A stretch of DNA of 64,000 nucleotides from Streptococcus marmotae (GTDB lineage: Bacteria > Bacillota > Bacilli > Lactobacillales > Streptococcaceae), in assembly GCF_001623565.1 (NCBI RefSeq), contig NZ_CP015196.1, forward strand, positions 434,001 through 498,000, in the 5' to 3' direction. This document shows positions 31,663 through 42,993 of the stretch, one piece after another; within the stretch, counting starts at the first letter, position 1; every line of letters begins with the position of its first letter. Made by a program: the position numbers and the translations under genes. The notes under the pieces were generated by a model that saw only the letters and a list, made by a program, of their open reading frames with translations, did no database searches and was not told the origin of the DNA.

Positions 31663-32998
31663 GTGTCCACCTCACTCCGTCCTTGGTATCAAGAAGCTTG
31701 ATTCCTTGTGCAGCTAGTTGGTCACGAATCTCATCTGCCTTTGCAAAGTCCTTGGCTGCCCGTGCTGCTTGACGTTGTTCAATCAAGGCTTCAATCGCAC
31801 TATCTAACACCTCTTCCTCAAAAACAATCCCAAAGACTGCTACCATTTTCTCAAATGCCGTTTTTATATCCGCATTATAGTTTCCAGAATTGATCCACTT
31901 GGCCATTTCAAAGACGACGGTAATCCCATTTGCCGTGTTAAAGTCTTCATCCATCGCTTGGCAAAATTTACTTTCAAATGTCGCTAAGCGTTCCATATCC
32001 ACATTGTCAGTAAAGGATTGCTCATAAGTATTTTTCAAATACTTGAGATTGATTTCTGCGTCTAGCACCCCTTTTTCGGTAAAATTAATGGGTTTTCTGT
32101 AATGTTGAGTAGCAAAAAAGAAGCGCAAGACCTGTCCGTCAACCGTTTCAAGAGCATCGTGAACGGTAATAAAGTTACCCAAAGATTTGGACATTTTGAC
32201 ATTATCAATATTGACAAAGCCATTGTGCATCCAATAATTGGCAAAGGTCTGCCCTGTTTTGGCTTCTGACTGGGCGATTTCATTGGTATGGTGAGGGAAT
32301 TCCAAATCCGCACCACCACCGTGAATATCAATCGTGTCTCCTAAAATTTCTGTCGCCATAACAGAACATTCAATATGCCAACCCGGACGGCCTGCTCCCC
32401 AAGGGCTATCCCATGAAATCTCACCTGCTTTAGCCGATTTCCAGAGGGCAAAGTCTACTGGATTTTCCTTACGAGCTGTCTCTTCATCTGTCCGACCACT
32501 AGCTCCTAGCACCAAATCTTCCAAGGTTTTATTGGCCAAAGCAGCATAGTTTTTTGACTTTTCAACACGGAAATAGACATCCCCTGCAGCCTCATAGGCA
32601 TAGCCTTTTGCAATCAATTCCTCGATAAAGGCTACAATTTCATCCATAAAGTGCATAACGCGAGGGTGTTTCGTAGCAGGTTTGACCCCTAATTTTTCCA
32701 CATCTGCGGAAAAGGCTGCAATGTATTTTTCAGCGATTTCCTGCGGTGTAATTCCTTCTTCCTTGGCACGATTAATAATCTTATCATCGACATCGGTAAA
32801 ATTCGAAATATAGGTCACCTCAAAACCGCGGTACTCAAAATAACGCCGAATGGTATCAAAAGCAACGGTTGAACGGGCATTGCCAACATGAATATAGTTA
32901 TATACAGTTGGTCCACAGACATACATCTTGACCTTACCTACCTCTAAAGGCACGAACTCTCGGAGACTTCGTGTCATGGTATCATAAATCGTAATCAT
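31655..32998 (-). CDS. cysS: Cysteinyl-tRNA synthetase
   Basis: The 447-residue class I synthetase charges tRNA-Cys. The HIGH-type motif appears as YIHVGNARS, zinc ligands include C28 in VCGPTVYNY and the WHIECS cysteine, and KMSKSLGNF is the second signature. No T-box leader is visible in the 110 nt upstream. It is followed by mrnC with an 8-nt overlap. Confidence 0.97.
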   Translation of the reverse strand: MITIYDTMTRSLREFVPLEVGKVKMYVCGPTVYNYIHVGNARSTVAFDTIRRYFEYRGFEVTYISNFTDVDDKIINRAKEEGITPQEIAEKYIAAFSADVEKLGVKPATKHPRVMHFMDEIVAFIEELIAKGYAYEAAGDVYFRVEKSKNYAALANKTLEDLVLGASGRTDEETARKENPVDFALWKSAKAGEISWDSPWGAGRPGWHIECSVMATEILGDTIDIHGGGADLEFPHHTNEIAQSEAKTGQTFANYWMHNGFVNIDNVKMSKSLGNFITVHDALETVDGQVLRFFFATQHYRKPINFTEKGVLDAEINLKYLKNTYEQSFTDNVDMERLATFESKFCQAMDEDFNTANGITVVFEMAKWINSGNYNADIKTAFEKMVAVFGIVFEEEVLDSAIEALIEQRQAARAAKDFAKADEIRDQLAAQGIKLLDTKDGVRWTRD

Positions 32999-33110
32999 CG
33001 TTTTATTCTTGAGCGTTGGAATTCTTCCCCCGCTCTTTCCTTTCTATCGGAAATCATCTGTCCGCATCTCTGCAAACCATCTCTATAAATAAGAGGGTAA
33101 AACAAGAACT

Positions 33111-33284
33111 TTAGCGTCTCTTATAAGCTCTGTAAAGCCGAACGAGCCAAAAGAGCGCAAGAGCTCCCCAAATAAGAGCAGAATCTATCTGGTCCTGTAA
33201 GAGACGAACAATCATCAAGATGATAGCACCAATCATCGTAACGAAATAATGCCAATAACGCTTGAAAAAAGCTCTACTCTTCAT
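33111..33284 (-). CDS. Small membrane protein, 57 residues
   Basis: The frame runs from ATG 33284 to TAA 33111 and overlaps the upstream phosphorylase gene by 11 nt. The product has two hydrophobic helices (HYFVTMIGAIILMIVRLL and SALIWGALALFWLVRLY) with basic ends. It is of unknown function. Coupled translation supports it as a real gene. Confidence 0.65.
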   Translation of the reverse strand: MKSRAFFKRYWHYFVTMIGAIILMIVRLLQDQIDSALIWGALALFWLVRLYRAYKRR

Positions 33285-34047
33285 GATGCAACTCCTTGGC
33301 TATCGTAAAAGCAATCTCAAAAAAGGTCAGAGGATTGAGGCTTCGTTCTTCATGACGTGTATCCCATGTTTCTTGATGATGATCCACATAGTCCGCTGTA
33401 TAGAAAAACTGATAAACTTTCGCCTTTCTAAAACGGCTCCAAGCCATGATGCTGGCCGCTTCCATCTCGACAACTTCTGCACCACTGGCCATTCGCCGTT
33501 TGACCTTGGCAGCCGTTTCTCGGTAAAAAGCGTCTGTCGTCCAGGTTTTGGTCCGAATATGCTCAATCTGGTGTTTATCTAGGATCTTTTCCATGGTGGA
33601 TAGCAGAGCTGGCTCATAGCTAATTTCATCGCTTGAAGGAGCGTAGTGGTAGCTCATTCCTTCATCACGAAGGGCTGCGCTGGGTAAAATCAACTTGTCT
33701 GCCGCAATCTGCTTGTCCAAGACCCCGCAAGTCCCAAAAATGATGAAATTCTCAAAGCCAAGAGCCTTATATTCTTCTAGCTGACCGACAGCCATTGGTG
33801 CTCCAATGGTTAAGAGAGCAACCGCAACCTGACAGCCATCCTGTTCGTAGAGATACCAAGGGTGACGGCCGTTGAGACTCGTCAAAGCACCGCCTTCACG
33901 GACTCCCTTCATCTGCCGCACCTGATCGAGCACTTCTCCTGAAAAAGTGAGAATCATCGTCGGACAAATTTCTGCGTTGAGATGCCGTTTCACCACTACT
34001 TCTGGCTCAATGACAGCTGTGGTCGGTTCAAATTCTTCTAAAAGCAT
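33274..34047 (-). CDS. Nucleoside phosphorylase family protein
   Basis: The 257-residue protein has the PNP_UDP_1 pattern: LLTIGAPMAVGQLEEY, FGTCGVLDKQI, and the substrate-binding VVEMEAASIMAWSRF. These enzymes split nucleosides with phosphate; the base specificity cannot be read from sequence alone. It precedes the small membrane protein gene and follows cysE by 21 nt, so the three are probably one transcript. Confidence 0.85.
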   Translation of the reverse strand: MLLEEFEPTTAVIEPEVVVKRHLNAEICPTMILTFSGEVLDQVRQMKGVREGGALTSLNGRHPWYLYEQDGCQVAVALLTIGAPMAVGQLEEYKALGFENFIIFGTCGVLDKQIAADKLILPSAALRDEGMSYHYAPSSDEISYEPALLSTMEKILDKHQIEHIRTKTWTTDAFYRETAAKVKRRMASGAEVVEMEAASIMAWSRFRKAKVYQFFYTADYVDHHQETWDTRHEERSLNPLTFFEIAFTIAKELHHEE

Positions 34048-34068
34048 GATGTACTCCTTTCTTCATTC

Positions 34069-34653
34069 TTACAACTTGGCAGAATAATAACTTGCCTCTC
34101 GTGCTTCCTGTAAGGGACGGATTGCTTCTTCATCTTTTTTGCCATGAATCCGAACAATTTTTGCCGGCATCCCGACAACCGTCACGTCTGCTGGTACGTC
34201 TGACAAGACAACAGCTGCTGCACCGACCTTGGCATTTTCACCAACTTCAATGGGGCCAATCACTTGGGAATGGGCTGAGATAAGGGCACCTTTTCGAATA
34301 GTTGGATGACGTTTCCCACAATCTTTCCCAGTCCCTCCAAGGGTCACTCCGTGGTAGAGCATGACACCCGTCTCAACCTCAGCAGTTTCCCCAATCACCA
34401 GACCTGCACCGTGGTCAATAAAGACCCCACTTGCAATCTTAGCACCTGGGTGAATCTCTATTTGCGTCCAAAAACGCCAAAATTGGCTGTGCATCCGTGC
34501 CAGCAACTTCAAATTGTGCCGCCATAGAAAATGCGATACACGGTGAGCAGCGAGAGCTTTGACTCCTGGATAGGTTAGTAGCACTTCTAAAGTCGTACGT
34601 GCTGCTGGATCTTTTTCTTTTACAATCTCAATGGTGTCTTTCCACCAACCCAT
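34069..34653 (-). CDS. cysE: Serine O-acetyltransferase
   Basis: The 194-residue protein has an N-terminal helical domain and a left-handed beta-helix built of hexapeptide repeats (IHPGAKIASGVFIDHGAGLVIGET, then HGVTLGGTGKDCGKRHPTI). It makes O-acetylserine from serine and acetyl-CoA, the precursor used by the cysteine synthase encoded at 51.9 kb. The C-terminal tail ends in AKL rather than the isoleucine that docks into CysK in other bacteria. Confidence 0.95.
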   Translation of the reverse strand: MGWWKDTIEIVKEKDPAARTTLEVLLTYPGVKALAAHRVSHFLWRHNLKLLARMHSQFWRFWTQIEIHPGAKIASGVFIDHGAGLVIGETAEVETGVMLYHGVTLGGTGKDCGKRHPTIRKGALISAHSQVIGPIEVGENAKVGAAAVVLSDVPADVTVVGMPAKIVRIHGKKDEEAIRPLQEAREASYYSAKL

Positions 34654-34710
34654 TTTTTCTCCTTTATTGTGGATAAGACAAGTTCTAAAGAACTTGTCTT
34701 ACTCTACTTT

Positions 34711-36921
34711 CTACTTTTCAACCTTGTGGAACTTGAATTCCCCAAAGTTGCTATTTTCTTTCTTTTCTCTTGGACGACGTGGGCGGTCTGTTTTTTCTCT
34801 TGGTTCTGCTTGCTCAATCTTCTCTGGTCGAGGAAGGAGAACTTTCATGGACGCATCCACGCGACCTTTTTCATCAATCTTGATGACTTTGACATCCACC
34901 TCATCACCGATTTGCACCAAATCTTCGACTTTGTTCACACGAGTCCAAGCCATTTCAGATACATGAACAAGGGCATCTGTCTTGTCAAAAAGATTGACAA
35001 AGGCACCGAATTTTTCAATGCGAACAACCTTAGCACGGTAGACTTCATCAACCTTAGCTTCACGCACCAGGCCTGCGATGATTTCTTTGGCACGGTTAAT
35101 GGCATCGCGGTCACTTGAGTAAATGGCAACATTTCCATCCTCATCAATATCAATCTTGACACCTGTCTCTGCGATAATCTTATCAATCGTTTCGCCACCC
35201 TTACCGATGACGATCTTGATTTTATCCACATCAATCTTAATGGTCTCAATCTTCGGCGCAGTTGGTGCTAAATCTGGACGCACAGCTGGAATAGCTTCTT
35301 CAATGACATCCAAAATTTCAAAGCGAGCTTTCTTGGCCTGAGCAAGGGCTTCTTGCAGGATTTCTGCTGTAATTCCCTCAATCTTGATATCCATTTGAAG
35401 AGCAGTAATTCCGTCACGTGTACCAGCTACTTTAAAGTCCATATCTCCAAAGTGGTCTTCAAGACCTTGGATATCCGTCAAGACAGTATAGTTGGTCCCA
35501 TCTGAAATCAAGCCCATGGCAATTCCTGCGACAGGAGCCTTAATTGGCACACCACCAGCCATAAGGGCAAGCGTTCCTGCACAGATAGAGGCTTGTGAAG
35601 ACGAACCGTTCGATTCAAGCACTTCTGCCACCAGACGAATGGCGTATGGGAATTCTTCAAGACTTGGCAACACTTGCTCAAGAGCACGTTCCCCAAGAGC
35701 ACCGTGACCAATTTCACGACGACCTGGCGCACCGTAACGTCCAGTTTCCCCTACAGAATATTGAGGGAAATTGTAATGGTGTAAGAAACGTTTTTTATAC
35801 TCAGGGTCCAAGCCATCCACAATTTGTGTTTCTCCCATTGGTGCCAAGGTCAAGACAGACAAGGCTTGGGTTTGTCCACGAGTGAAGAGACCTGAACCAT
35901 GCACGCGCGGTAAGAAGTCTACCGCAGCTTCAAGCGGACGAATTTCATCCACACGGCGACCGTCAGGACGAACCTTGTCTTCTGTAATCAAGCGGCGCAC
36001 TTCTGCGTGTTCCATTTGTCCTAGAATCTCCGCCACATCGCGCATAATGCGGTCGTGTTCTTCATGGTCTGCATATCTTTCTTCGTAAGTTGCAGTCACT
36101 TGCTCTTTTACCGCATTGGTTGCTGCTTCACGAGCTAATTTTTCTTCTACTTGAACCGCTTTTTGCAAATCGCTATTGTAGGCTGCGACAATCTCTGCTT
36201 GTAATTCTTCATCTACATGAAGAAGCTCAACTTCTGCTTTTTCTTTGCCGACTTGGGCTACAATTTCTTCTTGGAAAGCAATCAATTCTTTTACCGCTTC
36301 GTGACCCTTGAGAAGGGCTTCAAGCATAATGTCTTCTGAAAGTTCTTTCGCACCAGACTCGACCATGTTAATGGCATCTTTCGTTCCAGCCACGGTCAAT
36401 TCCAGTAGGGAACGTTCTGCCTGTTCTTGACTTGGGTTGATGACCAACTCCCCATCCACATAGCCGACTTGAACACCAGCGATTGGGCCGTTAAAGGGAA
36501 TATCTGAAATAGACAAGGCAAGAGAGCTGCCAAACATCGCTGCCATTGGGGCACTTGCATTTTCATCATAAGACAAGACGGTGTTGATAACCTGCACTTC
36601 GTTGCGGAAGCCTTCAGCGAACATGGGACGAATCGGACGGTCAATCAAACGAGCGGTCAAGGTTGCATCCGTTGACGGACGACCCTCACGCTTGTTAAAG
36701 CCTCCTGGGAATTTCCCAGCCGCATACATTTTTTCCTCATAGTTGACTTGAAGAGGGAAAAAGTCTCCTGTTGCCATTTTTTTCGACATGACAGCCGCAG
36801 TCAGCACTGTACTTTCTCCGTAGCGGACAACGACGCTACCGTTTGCTTGTTTTGCAACCTGACCGACCTCAACAACGAGCAGACGGCCTGCAAAGGTCAT
36901 TTCAAATGTTTGTTTAACCAT
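34711..36921 (-). CDS. pnp: Polyribonucleotide nucleotidyltransferase (PNPase)
   Basis: This 736-residue phosphorolytic 3'-5' exoribonuclease has two RNase PH domains (first [13 protein letters not shown], second with [13 protein letters not shown] and MDIKIEGIT). A KH domain follows ([15 protein letters not shown]) and an S1 domain ([19 protein letters not shown]). The C-terminal tail is basic and acidic. It precedes cysE by 57 nt, the usual streptococcal order, and follows rpsO with a MITE in between. Confidence 0.97.
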   Translation of the reverse strand: MVKQTFEMTFAGRLLVVEVGQVAKQANGSVVVRYGESTVLTAAVMSKKMATGDFFPLQVNYEEKMYAAGKFPGGFNKREGRPSTDATLTARLIDRPIRPMFAEGFRNEVQVINTVLSYDENASAPMAAMFGSSLALSISDIPFNGPIAGVQVGYVDGELVINPSQEQAERSLLELTVAGTKDAINMVESGAKELSEDIMLEALLKGHEAVKELIAFQEEIVAQVGKEKAEVELLHVDEELQAEIVAAYNSDLQKAVQVEEKLAREAATNAVKEQVTATYEERYADHEEHDRIMRDVAEILGQMEHAEVRRLITEDKVRPDGRRVDEIRPLEAAVDFLPRVHGSGLFTRGQTQALSVLTLAPMGETQIVDGLDPEYKKRFLHHYNFPQYSVGETGRYGAPGRREIGHGALGERALEQVLPSLEEFPYAIRLVAEVLESNGSSSQASICAGTLALMAGGVPIKAPVAGIAMGLISDGTNYTVLTDIQGLEDHFGDMDFKVAGTRDGITALQMDIKIEGITAEILQEALAQAKKARFEILDVIEEAIPAVRPDLAPTAPKIETIKIDVDKIKIVIGKGGETIDKIIAETGVKIDIDEDGNVAIYSSDRDAINRAKEIIAGLVREAKVDEVYRAKVVRIEKFGAFVNLFDKTDALVHVSEMAWTRVNKVEDLVQIGDEVDVKVIKIDEKGRVDASMKVLLPRPEKIEQAEPREKTDRPRRPREKKENSNFGEFKFHKVEK

Positions 36922-37146
36922 TTGGTATCTCCTGATTATCTAATTATTCCAATTTTCTTTAGAACACCAACTGTCGGCAAAACATACCCGTTCTTCATTC
37001 CAAAGAGGATGACGTGTTTTCTACAAAGGTCAACCCAGGAAGCTCCCAGACTCAACTTTGCACAAAACCACGTATCTTGTTTATTTTATCATATTTTAGC
37101 CGAAAAACAAACGAAGGAAAAGCGAATTTCTACGGAATACATGCTA

Positions 37147-37307
37147 AGAACCTGTATTCACAGCTCAGCAACTCTATTCAGGGACCATTTTTCGCTATTC
37201 ATCATTGCTTTTTTTCGAAATACAGTCAGTATTCCTTCAAAAAAACGCCTAGATTATCGTAAAATAAGCGCCCGATTAGAATTACTTCGCTTATGAATAC
37301 AGATTCT
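37147..37307 (-). repeat. 161-bp MITE-like element, copy 2
   Basis: This is the same 161-bp unit as 30063-30223 in inverted orientation, bounded by AGAACCTGTATTCA and TGAATACAGATTCT. It lies in the 530-nt gap between rpsO and pnp, which otherwise holds only the pnp promoter region and the rpsO terminator. Confidence 0.75.
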
Positions 37308-37410
37308 AAAAGTCGTGAAAAATTCAGTAGGACATTTTATTAAGAACCTTTTTTCTTTATTTTATACTCAAGTATTATAAATTTACTAGACTATACTTGA
37401 GAGAAATACA

Positions 37411-37440
37411 GAAAAAGCCCTCCCTGACTGGGAAAGCCTT
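37411..37440 (-). terminator. Intrinsic terminator after rpsO
   Basis: On the minus strand AAGGCTTTCCC/GGGAGGGCTT with TTTTT after it lies 12 nt past the rpsO stop. Confidence 0.65.
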
Positions 37441-37451
37441 CTTTCATCAAA

Positions 37452-37721
37452 TTAACGACGAAGACCTAATGAATGAATCAATTCGCGGTAACGGTTAACG
37501 TCTGTCTTACGCAAGTAAGCCAACAAGTTACGACGGCGACCGATTTTTTTCATCAATCCACGGTAAGTTGCGTGGTCTTTTTTGTGTTGTTTGATGTGGT
37601 CGTTCAAGTGGTTGATTTCCCAAGTAAGCACAGCTACTTGTACTTCAACTGAACCAGTATCACCTTCATGACGAGCATATTGCGCCATGATTTCATTTTT
37701 TTTCTCTTTTGAGATTGCCAT
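37452..37721 (-). CDS. rpsO: 30S ribosomal protein S15
   Basis: The 89-residue protein matches S15 over its whole length, including the [16 protein letters not shown] and [19 protein letters not shown] segments. The ATG at 37721 follows AAAGGAGAA; a longer frame from 37781 would extend into the leader. The promoter TTGACA-17-TACAAT at 37814-37842 gives a leader of about 85 nt, which could carry an S15 autoregulatory fold. Confidence 0.97.
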   Translation of the reverse strand: MAISKEKKNEIMAQYARHEGDTGSVEVQVAVLTWEINHLNDHIKQHKKDHATYRGLMKKIGRRRNLLAYLRKTDVNRYRELIHSLGLRR

Positions 37722-37813
37722 GAGTATTTTCTCCTTTGTTTTGAGCCACATCCGAGTAACAGGTTGGCAACCCGTGACCAAGAAAGGCTAATTCTTGTCC
37801 TTAGGACTTCATC

Positions 37814-37842
37814 ATTGTACCAATCTTTATCACTTTTGTCAA
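37814..37842 (-). promoter_or_regulatory. rpsO promoter
   Basis: TTGACA (37837-37842), a 17-bp spacer and TACAAT (37814-37819) on the minus strand. The -35 begins directly after the stop codon of the uracil permease gene. Confidence 0.8.
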
Positions 37843-39117
37843 CTATTTCAGTGCTTCACGTGGCAGGATAAGGTTGAGGATGATACCGACAATTGCACTC
37901 AGCGCTGTTCCTGAAAGCGTGATAGCACCAATGTTTAAGACAGCACCACCCAGTCCCAAAACGAGCATTGAGCTTGCAATGATCAGATTACGAACTTGTC
38001 CAAAGTCCACACGGCTTTCAATCAAGACTTTCAAACCATTACTTGCAATGACACCATACAGCAAAATCGACATGCCTCCTAAAACGGCACTTGGAATGGT
38101 CGAGATTAGGGCTGTGAATTTCCCAAGGAAACTAAAGGCAATAGCGATGAAAGCTGCGTTACGAATCACCGATACCGAAGCAATGCGTGTCATTCCAATC
38201 ACTCCTGTATTCTCACCATAGGTCGTATTAGCAGGACCACCGATGAAGGCAGAAACAGCTGTTGCAACCCCATCCCCAATCAAGGTCCGGTTCAAACCTG
38301 GATTTTTCAAAAATGGACGGCCACAAATTTGGCTCAAGACGGTGTGGTCACCAATATGCTCTGCTACCGTCACCACTGCAATCGGTAAAATCGCAAGCAT
38401 TTCTGGTCCAAAGTAGAGTTTGTATTGCTCAAAGACACCCGTCTTAAATGGCAAATAGAAGCGGGGTAATTCAAGCCAAGGAGCTTCAATAACAGGTGTG
38501 AAGTCAACCAATCCAAGCGCCAAGGCTACTACGTACCCTCCGATAATGGCAATCAGAAATGGGACAATCTTCACAAAGCCTTTTCCTTTGGTATTGACAA
38601 AGGCAGCAATCAAGAAGGTCGCAATCGCTGCAACAACATTACGCCAATCACCGTCTGCTACAAATCCTGCATTGGTAACCGCAGAGTTAGCTAAACCAAG
38701 ACCGATGACAATAATCATTGGCCCAATCACAATCGGTGGCAAGAGCGTGTCGATCCACTTGGTTCCGATTACCTTGACCAAGGCGGAAATCAATACATAA
38801 ATCAAGCCGACAAAGAGAACCCCTGTCTGAGCAGCAGACACATCCCCATTCATCTCCTTAATCGCAAGCGCCATTGCTGAAATGTAGGCAAAGGATGATC
38901 CAAGATAGACAGGTACCTTGCATTGGGTAGCCAACTGATAAATCAAGGTTCCCACACCAGAGGCAAAGAGAGCCACAGACACAGGCATCCCCAAAATCAA
39001 GGGAACCAAAATAGTTGCCCCAAACATGGCAAATACGTGCTGGAAGCTTAGCAAAATACCTTGCCCAAACGACGGCTTTTCATCGACATCGAGCAATAAA
39101 CGAACAGAATCTTTCAT
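37843..39117 (-). CDS. pyrP: Uracil permease (NCS2/UraA family)
   Basis: The 424-residue protein has about 14 membrane segments and the nucleobase:cation symporter-2 pattern, including QHVFAMFGATILVPLILGM and the transport-site AEHIGDHTVLS and GGPANTTYGENTG segments. It imports uracil with protons. The ATG at 39117 follows AAGGAGG. A PyrR-binding attenuator precedes it, so the gene is shut off when pyrimidines are plentiful. Confidence 0.95.
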   Translation of the reverse strand: MKDSVRLLLDVDEKPSFGQGILLSFQHVFAMFGATILVPLILGMPVSVALFASGVGTLIYQLATQCKVPVYLGSSFAYISAMALAIKEMNGDVSAAQTGVLFVGLIYVLISALVKVIGTKWIDTLLPPIVIGPMIIVIGLGLANSAVTNAGFVADGDWRNVVAAIATFLIAAFVNTKGKGFVKIVPFLIAIIGGYVVALALGLVDFTPVIEAPWLELPRFYLPFKTGVFEQYKLYFGPEMLAILPIAVVTVAEHIGDHTVLSQICGRPFLKNPGLNRTLIGDGVATAVSAFIGGPANTTYGENTGVIGMTRIASVSVIRNAAFIAIAFSFLGKFTALISTIPSAVLGGMSILLYGVIASNGLKVLIESRVDFGQVRNLIIASSMLVLGLGGAVLNIGAITLSGTALSAIVGIILNLILPREALK

Positions 39118-39137
39118 ATTCCTCCTTCGGGGCACAC

Positions 39138-39214
39138 AAAAAAGGCCCTCTAACTCATCTAGTAGTCATAGGCCTTTTGAAATCCGTATGTGTCTTTCTC
39201 ACCTCACAGGATGA
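39138..39214 (-). promoter_or_regulatory. PyrR-binding attenuator upstream of pyrP
   Basis: On the minus strand the PyrR-type anti-antiterminator core CATCCTGTGAGGTGAGAAAG (39195-39214) fits the UCCNGNGAGG-type consensus. It is followed by a terminator hairpin AAAAGGCC.../...GGGCCTTTTTT (39138-39179). PyrR with UMP would stabilise the upstream stem and allow termination. Confidence 0.8.
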
Positions 39215-39306
39215 GTTTAAAAACCTATGCTTGTACTAGTCTACCATAAAATCATTCATTTGGCTAGTTTTCAAGTAAGATGGATTACATTTTCTTCCCA
39301 AGTAAA

Positions 39307-39344
39307 AAATACTAGCTGACAAGTCTCCTTGTTCCAGCCAGTAT
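39307..39344 (-). terminator. Terminator at the end of the pilus operon
   Basis: ACTGGCTG--ACAAG pairs with CTTGT-CAGCTAGT, followed by TATTTTTT on the minus strand, 12 nt past the adhesin stop. Confidence 0.7.
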
Positions 39345-39355
39345 CATACAATCTG

Positions 39356-42300
39356 CTACACACGTCTTCTTCTTGCTGTGGAAGTTTTTTGCTTCAAGCG
39401 CAGGCTAGACCCTAGCATCAAACTCAAACCGACAGCAACAAAAATCGCTGTTCCAATCCCACCTGTATGCGGGAATTCATTTTTAGCATTTTTCACCGAT
39501 AGGACAATCTGCTTATCCTCTGTACTCGTTTCCAGACGAACAATTTCTTTGTCCTTGTCTTCTAAGGTAACTTGACCATTCGAACCGATGACCAGCTTGA
39601 TATCATCAGCCAAACGCACATAGCCATTCGGTGCTTTTTTCTCTCGGATATAGTAGGTTCCTTGTGGCAGATCTTTCAAGACCAACTCACCTTGATTATC
39701 CGTCACTCCTTCTTGCTTATCTATCGCCTTTTTAGCTTCATCAAGCAACTGGAAGTGTGCTCCTGACAGAGTTGTGTTGGTGTCAGACTCACGTTTGATA
39801 ATTTTTAATTGATAGCGGTCATTTGGCACCAAGACAACCCCTACTTTTTCTGGTTCAACCGCAAACAGACCATTCGTTGTCACAGAGAAGGAATTCCAAG
39901 CTGCTCGCTCTTTTTCATCAATGGTGGTATCTATCACAGTCGCATCTGGATTGTCCGGAGCCTTCATCTTAAAGTCCATGTGGATGTTTTGCCCCTGAAT
40001 CCAAGCAACACCTTCGTTTAACTCCACCTTAAAGGCTGTAACCGCTGACCAATCGGCAATCATATCCGCTGTCTGCCAGTTTGGATCCTCGGCATTAACC
40101 GCGTCTGGTTGGCTGGCGCCTTCTGGATAGTCAACCTTGGAATACAAGTCCTCACGGCTTGGAACTGCAACCGTGGTATAGTAAACCGTTACCTTATCCT
40201 GCCATTCAGCAGGTACAGTAATCGGCCCTGTCAAGCTAGGACGGAACTTGGAACCACGCTGCGTTGTATTTGTCACAGCTGTATCATTGAGATTTGGTAA
40301 GACATCCATGAAGCCCATACGGCGAATCACATCACCGGTCGTATTGGTAATGTCCAAACGATAGTCAATCATACCGCCGACAGGTGTATGACCAAAGGCA
40401 GAGTATTCCTTATCCAGCTCCCCTTTTACAGTCTTCTTAATCTGCAAATCACGACTGTTTGCTAATTTATAATTGGCTCTAGCAACCGCTAATTTCTCAT
40501 CACGCTTATCATCACCATCAATATTATTTGTATCAATAATCGGATCTAGGGCTCCTGTTGGAACTGTGAAGTCTTTATTTCCCACGTTTCCATATCCCTC
40601 AAGGGTAAAGTTTGGATCGACAGTATTGGTAACATTTGCATTGATTTCAAGTTCGATACGATCACCTACTTGGAGCTTAGCATTGGGATCATTCCAAGTG
40701 AAGATGAGCGTCTCTCCACCTTGGGCATTGGTCCCTGTCGCAAGGTGGCCATATTTCCCATCTACGTTAATAACTTTCTTTTCCTTTCCACCTTTTTGAT
40801 ACAGAGTAACTTTCCAGTCAGGGTTGCCTCTATCTAGTGTGACCCCTGGTGGTAAAGATGCCGTCATAGAAATTGGCCCCGTCGCTGCTACCAAGGATGG
40901 TCCGCGATTTGTCAGACTCAACGACAAGCGATTTTTCCCTTTGGCACTAATGCTTCCATCTGCTTGAGGAACACCAGCTGTCACCACATTTCCATCTGCT
41001 TTTTGTAAGCCAATAGCAACATCGATGATGGGATTTGGTTTAGAGGTTGAATACACATTTGCTGTTCTAGCTCCGAAGGTAGAGTTCGTATCTCCAGTGC
41101 CACCCAAAGCTTGGCGGGTAAAATGGCCAACAACGCCTTGTCGTTCATTTGGACCCAAGTACACTCTATTTTGCCCAGCAGAAAAAGTAGCCGAACTCTC
41201 GTTTTTGACTGTTTTATTTGTCCCAGGCTTGATAGTATACTTGTCTACGACATTGGTCCAAAACTCTTGAGGAAGTTTTCTTTGGGCATCGTGATTTTGA
41301 AATACCACGTTATATTTAGAGACACGTTCTCCTGGGTTTAATCCCAAATCATCTCGATTCAGGACGACTACTCCACCTTGGTCATAATCAGGCGCTGTAA
41401 ACGAGTTTAAAATTTCCTTACCTTGAAGCTTCGTCCAGTCCACTGGTACCGTTGCGTAACGAATCAAATTCCCGTCTAAGTCTGTTACCGTCATCCGAAT
41501 TTCTGTTTTATCAGGGAGATAGTCCAGTTGGTAGGATGGCTGGTTAATATCCATCATCCGAACAGGTTCATAGATGTAGAGTTCCTGAAGGATAAGAGCA
41601 TCATCGACTTTTCGCTCCATATCGATCCATTCGTATTTTTTAAAGACATTTGCTAACTCATAACCAATATTAGCTTCATTATATCGCCTAAATCTTCCAT
41701 ATCCATCTTTCAAATAGTATTCTGTCGGCTTACGAGGTGGGACAGGTACGGTTGCAGGTGTATTTGGATTCGCAGTCATTTCATAACCGCCAAGCGCGTC
41801 ATCTGTCCCCGGTATCCTGCCCTCCAAATCATTTTAAAGGCAAGAGTCGCTGTATCAGGTACTGTCGGCGTTGGATTATAGCCACTAATTGTTCCGTTAT
41901 TGATAAAGGCTCCTGCAAGCATTCCATCTCCATCCTTTGGACCAAGATTGACACCTACCAACACCCTTCCGTTCGGAGAGATTTGGGACGGATTGGATCC
42001 TTTTCCTAACGTGAATGTCGCTTCGTTTGATTCTGCTTGAATCGTTTTATCTGAGATATTGGTAAAGCTTGTGGACAGTTTATTTTTCACATTGCTCAGT
42101 TGACCTTGAAAGTTATTCGCTCTTGTCCGAATTTCAACTTCTTTTTCAAAAAGATTGCTTCGATTGGGATCAGCTTGAGCGGCAAGTTGCTCAACTAAAG
42201 ATGGAGCTGCAAAACTCAAGGATACGGTTGACCCATTTCGTCTGACAGAAGCCCCTTCTCCACTTGCTCCCACATAGGTTAGCCCACTTTGAATGGTATC

Positions 42301-42981
42301 TGAAACAACAATCTGGCTACCTTCCTTGATAAAGGCTAGGCCAAATTCGTCCTTGGGAACTTCGACTTTCCCTTTCCAGACAATCGTCTCCCCTACCTTA
42401 GGAACATGATCCGCATCATTCTCATACCCTACTGTATAAGCATAGGTCTTGGACAAGGCGACTTGGGTGTCAGATGTCACAGACACTTGAGCCGCCTTAC
42501 GGACAATCTCCCTATCTCCTTGAGTAAAGATAGCTTCTGTCTTTAGAGCCATGCCATTTGGGATGATCCCGTTTTGCGTATTGACCCGCAATGTCACACT
42601 GTAGGATTGGCCGGCCGTCAGCTGGTCAAATGTGTATTTTAGACTATTGGTCGTCTCGTCATAGACCGGCACTTGGTCAGCAATCTTCAAATCTTCTAGT
42701 TCAGAAGCTAGACTGGTCTTTCCATTTTCGTTTTCTGGTAATTTAATCTCCAGACCGACCGGTTCGGTACTCGTCCCATCAATCCCACTGGCGTAGAAAT
42801 CTAGACGGTAAATGGCAGTCTCCCCTGATTGAATCGTTTGATTTTCATTCAATGAAGTATAGAAAGCATCAACCTTTACCCCTGCTATATCGTCCAAGGC
42901 CTGAGCCAAATTGTGCGGAACGATCGACAGTAGTAATATTAAAATGGTACTGATGATTAGTAATCTTTTCCTATAAAACAT
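39356..42981 (-). pseudogene. Pilus tip/backbone-associated adhesin, split by a frameshift
   Basis: The 5' frame (from ATG 42981) encodes a signal peptide (RLLIISTILILLLSIV) and about 370 residues of beta-rich adhesin domains. It loses frame near 41829 at TTTAAAATGATTT. The -1 frame then continues without a stop through isopeptide-type domains, a CnaB domain (GTYYIREKKAPNGY) and an FPHTG sorting signal with membrane helix and RRRR tail, ending at 39356. One missing A in an A4 tract restores about 1,200 residues. As it stands the surface anchor is lost. It is the last gene of the pilus operon, 12 nt after a sortase. Confidence 0.8.
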
Positions 42982-42993
42982 TCATTTCTCCCT

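Noticed and set aside
32999..33110. T-box riboswitch upstream of cysS
   Set aside because: The 110-nt gap is too short, and no T-box core or paired terminator was found.
34669..35118. Long plus-strand open frames inside pnp, clpC, rpsB and other genes
   Set aside because: They are antisense shadows of well-conserved genes, lack ribosome binding sites and resemble no protein family.
36748..37296. Plus-strand open frame spanning the start of pnp and the MITE copy
   Set aside because: It crosses an essential gene start and a repeat element, with no ribosome binding site or recognisable domain.
41820..41840. Programmed -1 ribosomal frameshift (TTTAAAA) in the pilus adhesin
   Set aside because: The zero frame reads TTT AAA A, not T TTA AAA, so tandem slippage would give poor re-pairing (CTT and TAA). 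No downstream stem-loop was evident. A simple deletion is more likely.
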